From: Bordetella parapertussis
GTDB taxonomy: Bacteria; Pseudomonadota; Gammaproteobacteria; Burkholderiales; Burkholderiaceae_B
NCBI GenBank assembly: GCA_943331855.1
Contig: CALQNE010000209.1
Span: 1 to 6,257 of the forward strand
DNA: 6,257 nt
Direction: 5' to 3'
Below, one piece after another: positions 1-5,757 of this stretch. The notes beneath the pieces were generated by a model. That model searched no databases. It worked only from the letters and a program-made list of their open reading frames with translations, and was not told where the DNA came from. Position 1 is the stretch's first letter; each line of letters opens with the position of its first letter. Made by a program: the position numbers and the translations under genes.

Positions 1-18
1 ACGGATTCAAATACATTT

Positions 19-960
19 ATGTTTAGTTATATTGCCAGACGCGTCTTTGCAACCATCCCGGTGATGATGATTGTGGCGCTCTTTGTGTTTAGCTTGCTCT
101 ACATTGCTCCGGGCGATCCGGCTGCTGTGATTGCGGGTGATCAGGCCAGCCCTGAAGATGTTGAAAAAATCCGTAAAAGCCTTGGCCTAGACAGACCCTT
201 CTTGCTGCGGTTTTCTGAGTGGTTCTTTAATTTGCTGCAAGGCGACCTTGGCACCTCGATGTTTACGGGCATGCCCGTGCGTGAGTTGATCGCACAACGT
301 GTCGAGCCAACCTTATCTCTCATGGTGATGACGCTGATTATTGCGATCTCCGTGGCCGTGCCAATTGGTGTGATCGCCGCCTGGAAATCAGGCACTTGGA
401 TTGATCGCGGCATCATGGCGATTTCTGTGGCTGGCTTTTCTGTACCGGTGTTTGTTGTAGGTTACTTACTGGCATATTTTTTAGCGCTTGAGCTTGATTG
501 GTTTCCGGTTCAAGGCTACGTGTCTTTTTCGAAGGGCTTTTGGCCTTGGTTCGAAACGCTCGTTCTGCCGTCGATCGCGCTGGGTTTCGTCTACATCGCT
601 TTGATTGCGCGTATCACTCGCGCCACGATGCTCGAAGTGTTGTCACAAGATTACATTCGCACCGCCAAGGCCAAAGGTATGGGGCAAATGGGCATCTTGT
701 TTTTACATGCCCTAAAAAATGCTGCCGTACCAGTGGTGACGGTGATCGGTATTGGTATTGCGTTGCTGATCGGTGGCGCTGTTGTTACCGAGAGTGTGTT
801 TGCGATTCCTGGACTTGGTCGGCTAACGATTGATGCGATCGTGCGGCGCGACTATCCCCTGATTCAGGGCTTGGTTGTGGTGTTCAGCTTTGTATATGTC
901 TTGGTGAACTTGCTCGTTGATGTGATTTACACCGTGATTGACCCCAGGATTCGTTACTAA
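19..960 (+). CDS. DppB/OppB-type ABC transporter permease
   Basis: Inner-membrane permease subunit of a peptide/nickel-type (Dpp/Opp/Gsi) ABC importer, 313 aa, full length for the family. It forms half of the translocation channel with the DppC-like partner encoded next. Seen in the sequence: the typical N-terminus (MFSYIARRVFATIP) leading into a first membrane helix at about residues 10-30 that ends in APGDP. Further hydrophobic segments lie near 99-122, 135-156, 180-197, 234-257 and 281-303, making six. The cytoplasmic EAA-type coupling loop is at about 211-240 (DYIRTAKAKGM...LKNAAVP), followed by the conserved ESVFAIPGLGRL and the C-terminal DPRIRY. The 18 nt before the ATG contain no clear SD, and no upstream in-frame start is visible, so translation may be coupled to a gene left of the window. 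The start is chosen because it gives the standard family N-terminus. The stop overlaps the next start (TAATG). The substrate cannot be deduced: dipeptide, oligopeptide, glutathione, nickel and opine importers share this fold. Confidence 0.95.
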   Translation: MFSYIARRVFATIPVMMIVALFVFSLLYIAPGDPAAVIAGDQASPEDVEKIRKSLGLDRPFLLRFSEWFFNLLQGDLGTSMFTGMPVRELIAQRVEPTLSLMVMTLIIAISVAVPIGVIAAWKSGTWIDRGIMAISVAGFSVPVFVVGYLLAYFLALELDWFPVQGYVSFSKGFWPWFETLVLPSIALGFVYIALIARITRATMLEVLSQDYIRTAKAKGMGQMGILFLHALKNAAVPVVTVIGIGIALLIGGAVVTESVFAIPGLGRLTIDAIVRRDYPLIQGLVVVFSFVYVLVNLLVDVIYTVIDPRIRY

Positions 961-1850
961 TGACTAGTTACGCTGCAGCGCCTGCGCTTCCCGATATTTT
1001 GCCACCCGTACGCACGCGTAAGGGCTGGGTTGGTTTTCTTTTGAACAACCCGACAATCGCGATTGGCTTGGGGCTGTTGATTTGTATGTTGTTCTTAGCG
1101 GTTGCCGCACCCTGGCTTGGTACCGTCGATCCGACGGCACTCGAGCCGATTAAGCGCAATCGTGAACCGTCGTGGGAGAACTGGTTTGGCACCGATGCGT
1201 TTGGTCGAGATATTTATTCACGTGTTTTATATGGTGCGCGCGTCTCATTAACCGTTGGCTTTGCGGTCGCGCTGTTGGCATCGGTCAGTGGCTTGGTGAT
1301 TGGCTTGGTGTCTGGCACGATTCGCCGGGCCGACTCAATCATCATGCGAGTCATGGATGGCTTGATGTCTATCCCGCCCATCTTGTTGGCGATTGCGCTG
1401 ATGGCGCTCACCCGCGCAAGCGTCGAGAATGTGGTCATTGCCATTACGATTGCCGAGATCCCGCGTGTTTCGCGCTTGGTGCGTGGCGTGGTGTTGACCC
1501 TACGCGAGCAACCCTATGTCGATGCCGCGATTTCTTGTGGTTGCCGCACGCCGATGCTGATCTGGCGTCATATCTTGCCCAATACGCTCGCGCCTTTGAC
1601 GGTTCAGGCGACTTACATTTGCGCCTCTGCCATGATCACCGAGTCGATTTTGTCGTTTATCGGTGCTGGTGTGCCGCCCATCATTCCGTCATGGGGCAAC
1701 ATCATGGCTGATGGCCGTACGCTGTTTCAGATCAAGCCTTATATTATTTTCTTTCCAGCCGTGTTTTTGTCACTCACGGTGTTAGCAGTGAATTTGTTGG
1801 GCGACGGCTTTCGCGATGTGCTAGACCCGCGCAAGTCTAAGTCGGCTTAA
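960..1850 (+). CDS. DppC/OppC-type ABC transporter permease
   Basis: Second inner-membrane permease of the same importer, 296 aa, normal for DppC/OppC/GsiD proteins. Seen: a cytoplasmic N-terminus of about 30 residues, a first helix at about 32-52, then the family hallmark GTDAFGRDIYSRVLYGAR at 77-94 opening the transporter domain. Hydrophobic segments follow near 97-119, 137-152, 156-167, 210-232 and 261-282. The EAA coupling loop is at about 186-212 (YVDAAISCGC...ILPNTLAP). The conserved LSFIGAGVPP...PSWG is at 231-246, and the C-terminus has LGDGFRDVLDPR. The loop reads SCGCRTP where many homologues have an ALGAS-like stretch, a mild deviation. The start ATG shares its A with the TAA stop of the upstream permease. 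An AGGA at 946-949 sits 10 nt before it, so the two channel subunits are probably made by coupled translation. Confidence 0.95.
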   Translation: MTSYAAAPALPDILPPVRTRKGWVGFLLNNPTIAIGLGLLICMLFLAVAAPWLGTVDPTALEPIKRNREPSWENWFGTDAFGRDIYSRVLYGARVSLTVGFAVALLASVSGLVIGLVSGTIRRADSIIMRVMDGLMSIPPILLAIALMALTRASVENVVIAITIAEIPRVSRLVRGVVLTLREQPYVDAAISCGCRTPMLIWRHILPNTLAPLTVQATYICASAMITESILSFIGAGVPPIIPSWGNIMADGRTLFQIKPYIIFFPAVFLSLTVLAVNLLGDGFRDVLDPRKSKSA

Positions 1851-1852
1851 CT

Positions 1853-1856
1853 GGAG
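1853..1856 (+). promoter_or_regulatory. Ribosome binding site deciding a TTG start
   Basis: GGAG lies 7 nt before the TTG at 1864 in the gap after the second permease. There is no ATG or GTG close by in that frame, and the TTG yields the standard DppD N-terminus (MALLEVENLQTHF), so this SD site supports the rare start codon. Confidence 0.7.
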
Positions 1857-1863
1857 AACTCTT

Positions 1864-2856
1864 TTGGCACTGCTTGAAGTCGAAAATTTACAAACCCACT
1901 TTCGGACACCGGATGGCGTGAATCGCGCGGTGGATGGCGTGAGCTTTTCAGTGAACGAGGGTGAAACGCTCGCCATTGTTGGTGAATCGGGTTGCGGCAA
2001 GTCTGTGACAGCCATGTCGATCTTGCGGCTGATCTCTGAGCCACCCGGAAAAATCGCAGGTTCAATTCGCTTTATGGATCAGGATTTGTTGACGCTTTCT
2101 GAAAAGCAAATGCGTGCGATTCGGGGCAACGCGATCTCGATGATTTTTCAAGAGCCGATGACCAGTTTGAATCCTGTGCTCTCGATCGGGCGACAGTTGC
2201 GTGAAACTTTGCTGTTGCATCAAGCGATTAGTGGCGAGCAAGCCAACGCGCGTGCGACTGAAATGTTGGAGCTTGTTGGGATTTCAGAGGCGCCACGTCG
2301 TTTAAATGAGTATCCGCATCAGTTGTCGGGCGGTATGCGTCAGCGCGTGATGATTGCAATGGCGTTGGCGTGCAACCCACGACTGTTGATTGCTGACGAA
2401 CCGACCACAGCATTAGATGTCACGATTCAAGCGCAGATTCTAGATTTGATGGCAGATCTTAAAAATAAAATCGGTGCAGCGATTGTGTTGATTACACATG
2501 ATCTGGGTGTGGTCGCCGAGGTCGCTGAGCGCGTGATGGTGATGTATGCCGGACGTAAAGTTGAAGAGGCGCCGGTCGGTGAATTATTTGCGCATCCCTT
2601 GCACCCCTACACACAAGGCTTGTTGGGCGCTGTTCCCAAGTTAGGGGCATCGCTGCAGGGGCATACTTCGCGCTTAAAAGAAATTCCAGGCTTGGTCCCA
2701 AGTTTGAAGCAAAAGATTAAAGGCTGTGTGTTTGCTTCGCGTTGCCCGCTAGCAAAAGAGCCCTGTCACGAAATTGCACCCGCGATGCAGAACAAAGGCC
2801 AAGGCCATTTGGTGGCCTGTCACTTTGCGGGTGAAATGGCGTTTGCAAATGACTAA
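1864..2856 (+). CDS. DppD/OppD-type ABC transporter ATP-binding protein
   Basis: Cytoplasmic ATPase that powers the importer as a heterodimer with the DppF-like protein downstream; 330 aa, standard length. Seen in order: Walker A GESGCGKS (40-47), Q-loop Gln96 (IFQEPMTSLNP), signature LSGGMRQ (154-160), Walker B RLLIADEP with Asp178 and Glu179, D-loop TALD (182-185) and switch His212 (THDLG). All catalytic residues are intact. The C-terminal Oligo_HPY region follows (HPYTQGLLGAVP, about 247-258). Four cysteines, C288, C294, C301 and C319 (CX5CX6CX17C), match the iron-sulfur motif known in DppD-type ATPases. Translation starts at TTG, supported by GGAG 7 nt upstream and by homology of the first residues. 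The end overlaps the next gene by 8 nt. The only realistic alternative is a different substrate name (GsiA-, NikD- or OppD-like). Confidence 0.95.
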   Translation: MALLEVENLQTHFRTPDGVNRAVDGVSFSVNEGETLAIVGESGCGKSVTAMSILRLISEPPGKIAGSIRFMDQDLLTLSEKQMRAIRGNAISMIFQEPMTSLNPVLSIGRQLRETLLLHQAISGEQANARATEMLELVGISEAPRRLNEYPHQLSGGMRQRVMIAMALACNPRLLIADEPTTALDVTIQAQILDLMADLKNKIGAAIVLITHDLGVVAEVAERVMVMYAGRKVEEAPVGELFAHPLHPYTQGLLGAVPKLGASLQGHTSRLKEIPGLVPSLKQKIKGCVFASRCPLAKEPCHEIAPAMQNKGQGHLVACHFAGEMAFAND

Positions 2857-3862
2857 CACCTCACAAACAGAAGCAATGCACCAAAACGAAAACCCCGTGT
2901 TACTCGAGGTTCGCCATCTGCAGAAATTTTTTCCGATTAAAACCGGCTTATTTAGCAGGGTAACTGGCCAGGTACACGCGGTCGACGATGTTTCGTTTTC
3001 AATTCGTAAAGGTGAAACGCTCGCCTTAGTTGGCGAGTCAGGCTGTGGCAAATCAACAGTGGGTCGTTCGATTTTGCGCCTCTTTGATTTGACTGCCGGA
3101 GAGGTGTGGCTTGATGGCGTAAGAATTGATTCGCTCAGTGCGAGTACCTTGAGGCCATTACGCAAGCGTATACAAGTTATTTTTCAAGATCCCTTTTCCA
3201 GCTTGAATCCCAGAATGCGGGTGCGTGACATCATTGCTGAGCCGATTCGTAACTTTGGGCTCGCACAATCTGAGGCCGAGGTTGACTCGCGCGTTGCGCA
3301 GTTATTAGAAAAAGTCAGACTGGGTAAAGACGCCGGCGGGCGCTGGCCCCATGAGTTTTCAGGTGGTCAGCGTCAGCGCATTTGTATCGCCCGAGCCTTG
3401 GCGGCTGAGCCGGATTTAATTATTTGCGACGAAGCTGTTTCAGCACTTGATGTATCTGTGAAGGCGCAGATCGTTAATTTGCTGCAAGACCTACAGCAAG
3501 AGCTTGGTTTGGCGTTGTTATTTATTAGCCATGACTTAGCGATTGTTGAGCACATGACACATCGCGTTGCTGTGATGTATCTTGGAAAAATCGTCGAGCT
3601 CGCTGAGCGCCGCGAATTGTTTTCGGATCCTCAACACCCCTATACCAAAGCGTTGCTGTCTGCGGTCCCTGTGCCAGATCCACAGAAAAAAACGCAGCGT
3701 ATGGTCTTGCAGGGTGACGTCCCTAGCCCAATCAAGCGCCCGAGCGGTTGTCACTTTCATACGCGCTGCCCAGTCGCCCTTGAGCGCTGCAAAACGGCTG
3801 AACCCGTGCAAACAGAGCTGGGTTCAGGCCGAATGGTCAGCTGTCACTTACTAGAGGCTTAA
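2849..3862 (+). CDS. DppF/OppF-type ABC transporter ATP-binding protein
   Basis: Second cytoplasmic ATPase of the importer, 337 aa from the ATG at 2849. Seen: a DppF-type insertion before the Walker region (FFPIKTGLFSR, about 27-37), Walker A GESGCGKST (62-70), Q-loop Gln113 (IFQDPFSSLNP), signature FSGGQRQ (170-176), Walker B with Asp194 and Glu195 in IICDEAVSALD, and switch His228 (SHDLA). Walker B is followed by Ala where many family members have Pro (DEP), a benign change. Oligo_HPY follows (HPYTKALLSAVP, 263-274). Cysteines C301, C307, C314 and C332 have exactly the spacing found in the partner ATPase. Start choice: the open frame extends back to an ATG at 2774, but that would add 25 residues lying inside the upstream gene with no family resemblance. 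The ATG at 2849 overlaps the upstream stop (ATGACTAA), favouring coupled translation; its SD (GGGTGA, 2829-2834) is distant and weak. A start at 2876 is also possible. Confidence 0.94.
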   Translation: MTNTSQTEAMHQNENPVLLEVRHLQKFFPIKTGLFSRVTGQVHAVDDVSFSIRKGETLALVGESGCGKSTVGRSILRLFDLTAGEVWLDGVRIDSLSASTLRPLRKRIQVIFQDPFSSLNPRMRVRDIIAEPIRNFGLAQSEAEVDSRVAQLLEKVRLGKDAGGRWPHEFSGGQRQRICIARALAAEPDLIICDEAVSALDVSVKAQIVNLLQDLQQELGLALLFISHDLAIVEHMTHRVAVMYLGKIVELAERRELFSDPQHPYTKALLSAVPVPDPQKKTQRMVLQGDVPSPIKRPSGCHFHTRCPVALERCKTAEPVQTELGSGRMVSCHLLEA

Positions 3863-3863
3863 C

Positions 3864-3880
3864 AGCCCCTAGCAGGGACT
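3864..3880. terminator. Small hairpin at a convergent gene junction (possible weak terminator)
   Basis: The 16-nt gap between the DppF-like stop and the hydrolase stop (opposite strand), with flanking bases, contains AG-C-CCCT-AGC-AGGG-A-CT: a 4-bp stem with a 3-nt loop that extends by 2 bp across one C/A mismatch. Neither strand has a T-run after it, so it is not a canonical intrinsic terminator. Its position between converging genes is the main argument. Confidence 0.25.
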
Positions 3881-4628
3881 ATTTCGGTGCGTGCTTGGCC
3901 AAGAACGTGCGAATGTGCGCAACAGCCTGCGGCACCAGGCTGGTAGGTTGCTTCCAGGGGTAGATGCTGACCTCTGCACCCGGACAAAGATCCACGACCT
4001 CTTTGGCAACGGCGTAAGGATGGTGCACGCTGTCGTCAGGTAATACCAACGTTGGCGTACTGCACTTACGCACAAAATCGCGGTCGACCGTAAAGACAAA
4101 ATCGCTTCTGTTGGTATACATGTTGGTTAAGAATGCATGCGCCATATCCATGGTGACACCAGGGCGCTGTGCACAAAGCGTTGGTGCCCAATCTTTCATG
4201 TTGCCGTCGCGAAATAGTTCGGGCATTTCAGGGCGAAAGCCACTGGGTTGTGCATGGATGGCCGCGACAACACGCCCCGGCGCTCTTTTGAGCAGATTCC
4301 AAATATAGGGGCCGCCAATACAAAAGCCCATGACTAAGAATTTGTCGATCCCCAAATGATCCATTAAACCCAGCTGGTCATCGGTGTACGCGTCCCAAGG
4401 GCGATCAACTTCGAGTGGGCCAGTTGAATAGCCTCTGTTCGCATGGCGAGAGTCAGCGATGATGCAGCGATAGGTGTCGCGAAACTCTTCCATTGGATCA
4501 AAGGGGGAGGTCGTCGAGCAAAACGCCGTGGTGGCGTTGAGACCGCCGCCCGGTAAGATCAACATCGGAAAGCCTGAGCCGGTTTCTCTGTAATGGATCT
4601 TGGTACTACCTTTTTCGTAAAAGGGCAT
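3879..4628 (-). CDS. Alpha/beta hydrolase-fold protein with a Cys nucleophile elbow
   Basis: Probably a soluble cytoplasmic alpha/beta hydrolase-fold protein of 249 aa; no signal peptide or membrane segment is seen. Seen: an N-terminal strand with G-S-T-K-I-H-Y-R-E-T-G-S-G-F-P, an oxyanion-type turn LPGGG (25-29), DSRHANRGYS (59-68) where the fold usually has D-x-R-G-x-G-x-S, then helix YTDDQLGLMDHLGI and the nucleophile elbow GFCIGG (101-106). Cys103 replaces the usual Ser, as in dienelactone hydrolases. The acid candidate is Asp198/Asp199 in LVLPDDSVHHP. At the usual place of the catalytic His, near 222-232, the chain reads YPWKQPTSLVP with no histidine; the nearest are H202/H203 and H238/H246. 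Activity may be unusual or absent. The start has GAGAGA (4636-4641) 7 nt upstream. It converges on the importer genes and is divergent from the Bug receptor. Its substrate is unknown; a role with the divergent unit is inference from position only. Confidence 0.88.
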   Translation of the reverse strand: MPFYEKGSTKIHYRETGSGFPMLILPGGGLNATTAFCSTTSPFDPMEEFRDTYRCIIADSRHANRGYSTGPLEVDRPWDAYTDDQLGLMDHLGIDKFLVMGFCIGGPYIWNLLKRAPGRVVAAIHAQPSGFRPEMPELFRDGNMKDWAPTLCAQRPGVTMDMAHAFLTNMYTNRSDFVFTVDRDFVRKCSTPTLVLPDDSVHHPYAVAKEVVDLCPGAEVSIYPWKQPTSLVPQAVAHIRTFLAKHAPK

Positions 4629-4658
4629 GGTGATGTCTCTCGGTTGACTTGTTATAGT

Positions 4659-4673
4659 GGGCGAATGGCGCCC
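4659..4673. repeat. Short inverted repeat GGGCG-5-CGCCC, candidate operator
   Basis: A perfect 5-bp inverted repeat, GGGCG (4659-4663) and CGCCC (4669-4673), with a 5-nt spacer lies in the divergent region. It is next to the possible minus-strand -10 and is flanked by GTTAT copies at 4651-4655 and 4675-4679 in direct orientation. It could be a regulator binding site, but such short repeats arise by chance and no regulator gene is in the window. Confidence 0.25.
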
Positions 4674-4735
4674 CGTTATTCAATGTAAAGTACTTTCTGT
4701 ATTTTGGCATAGGGCAGTGCGGATACAAAAACAAA

Positions 4736-4741
4736 GAGGAG
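4736..4741 (+). promoter_or_regulatory. Strong ribosome binding site of the Bug receptor gene
   Basis: GAGGAG lies 9 nt before the ATG at 4751. It is the best SD match in the window and fits a periplasmic receptor made in larger amounts than its neighbours. Confidence 0.7.
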
Positions 4742-4750
4742 ATTACGGCT

Positions 4751-5737
4751 ATGTTTAAAACCATCATTGCGGCGGGGTTGCTGCTTTGTAATACGCTTTT
4801 ATACTGCGGCGCGGTCCAAGCGCAAGATATCTATCCCAATAAACCGATCAAGATCGTACTGGGCGTGGCGCCGGGCGCCTCAACTGATTTCTTGGCCCGT
4901 GAGGTTGGTCGTGGTTTAAGCGAGCGGCTCAAGGTACCGGTCGTGATCGAAAATAAAGCGGGTGCCAACACGATTATCGGGACGAATGCCGTGGCAAAAG
5001 CGGCACCGGATGGTTACAGCCTCTATTTAACAACGATTACCACCGCCATTAACCCTTGGATTTATACCAATCTTCCGTTCGATTTCAGGAAGGATATGAA
5101 AAATATCGTGTTGCTTGGCGTCGCAGACAATGTCTTTGCGGTGACGCCCAAGATAGGCATCAATAATTCGCAAGACATGATTGCGTATGCGAAAAAAAAT
5201 CCAGGACAATTTACGTATGGCTCGTCTGGTATCGGCACGATCCACAATCTGTTGATGGAGCTCATTGCAGATCGCACGCAGGTACAGCTGAATCATATCC
5301 CCTATAAAGGTGCGATGGCCGCGGTCACCGATGTGTTGGGGGGAAATTTAATTGGATACTTTGGAACGATTTCTGCGCAACGAGAGTTCATCAAGCGTGG
5401 CGACTTAAAACCCTTGTTTGTGACCTCAGCGAAGCGGTCGATTTATTTACCCGACGTACCAACCTTGGCCGAATCAGGCTTGCCTGATATCGCGACAGGT
5501 TATTGGATGGGACTGTCTGCACCGGCGGGTACCTCAGATGCGATCGTCAATTTGTTGAATAAAGAGATTAATCAGATCCTTGCGCTCCCGGAAGTCATTC
5601 AAAAGTTTAATCAACAGGCGATTGATCCGATGGGTGGCTCGCCTAAAGAGATGGACGCGTTCTTCGATGCCGAATTAAAGCTTTGGCAAGCGGCTGCAGT
5701 CGCTGCGAAGATTGTGCCGATTTCTCTTGGCAAATGA
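4751..5737 (+). CDS. Bug-family (TctC-like) periplasmic solute-binding protein
   Basis: Periplasmic receptor of the Bug / tripartite tricarboxylate transporter type, 328 aa, usual length. Such proteins bind carboxylates and other small, often acidic, solutes. Seen: a signal peptide with Lys3, a hydrophobic core (about 5-18) and likely cleavage after VQA (Ala24). The mature chain opens with YPNKPIKIV. It then shows the first ligand loop, APGASTDFLAR (40-50), VVIENKAGANTIIGTNAVAKAAPDGYSL (64-91), YGSSGIGTIHNLL (156-168), the second ligand region HIPYKGAMAAVTDVLGGNL (182-200), and the late conserved LPDVPTLAESGLP (233-245). The full domain is present with no disruption. No tctA or tctB membrane component follows; instead an FAD oxidoreductase gene starts 20 nt later, in the same direction and probably the same operon. 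Orphan Bug receptors next to catabolic enzymes are common in Burkholderiales. The ligand is unknown; dicarboxylate, tricarboxylate or aromatic acid are all possible. Confidence 0.95.
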   Translation: MFKTIIAAGLLLCNTLLYCGAVQAQDIYPNKPIKIVLGVAPGASTDFLAREVGRGLSERLKVPVVIENKAGANTIIGTNAVAKAAPDGYSLYLTTITTAINPWIYTNLPFDFRKDMKNIVLLGVADNVFAVTPKIGINNSQDMIAYAKKNPGQFTYGSSGIGTIHNLLMELIADRTQVQLNHIPYKGAMAAVTDVLGGNLIGYFGTISAQREFIKRGDLKPLFVTSAKRSIYLPDVPTLAESGLPDIATGYWMGLSAPAGTSDAIVNLLNKEINQILALPEVIQKFNQQAIDPMGGSPKEMDAFFDAELKLWQAAAVAAKIVPISLGK

Positions 5738-5757
5738 AACGAACACGGTTGTTTTAA

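Larger units (their letters stand above)
4629..4750. promoter_or_regulatory. Divergent intergenic region, presumed promoters of hydrolase and Bug receptor units
   Basis: These 122 nt separate two genes read in opposite directions, so they should hold both promoters. Weak candidates only: TATAAC on the minus strand (complement of 4651-4656) as a -10 for the hydrolase, with no -35 at good spacing (TTGAAT is 21 nt away). On the plus strand, TATTTT (4700-4705) is a possible -10 for the receptor gene without a convincing -35. A TTGACT (4644-4649, +) has no matching -10. No riboswitch or small RNA structure was recognised. Confidence 0.45.

Noticed and set aside
498..833. 111-aa plus-strand open frame inside the first permease gene
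   Set aside because: It is an out-of-frame reading of a clearly conserved permease; its composition (rich in Arg, Cys and Trp) is typical of a shadow frame.
1172..1711. 179-aa plus-strand open frame inside the second permease gene
   Set aside because: It is fully contained within the DppC-like gene in another frame, with a Cys/His/Trp-rich composition and no domain resemblance.
2749..3165. 138-aa open frame on the minus strand across the DppD/DppF junction
   Set aside because: It lies opposite two well-conserved ATPase genes, shows no recognisable motif, and is explained as an antisense shadow of their codon bias.
4644..4657. TTGACT next to TTATAG as a plus-strand promoter
   Set aside because: The two elements are only 2 nt apart, far too close for a sigma-70 promoter, and no other -10 sits 16-19 nt after the TTGACT.
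4751..4810. Possible lipoprotein signal (Cys13 or Cys19) in the Bug receptor
   Set aside because: The residues before the cysteines (LLL and LLY) lack the small -1 residue of a lipobox, while VQA followed by QD is a good signal peptidase I site.
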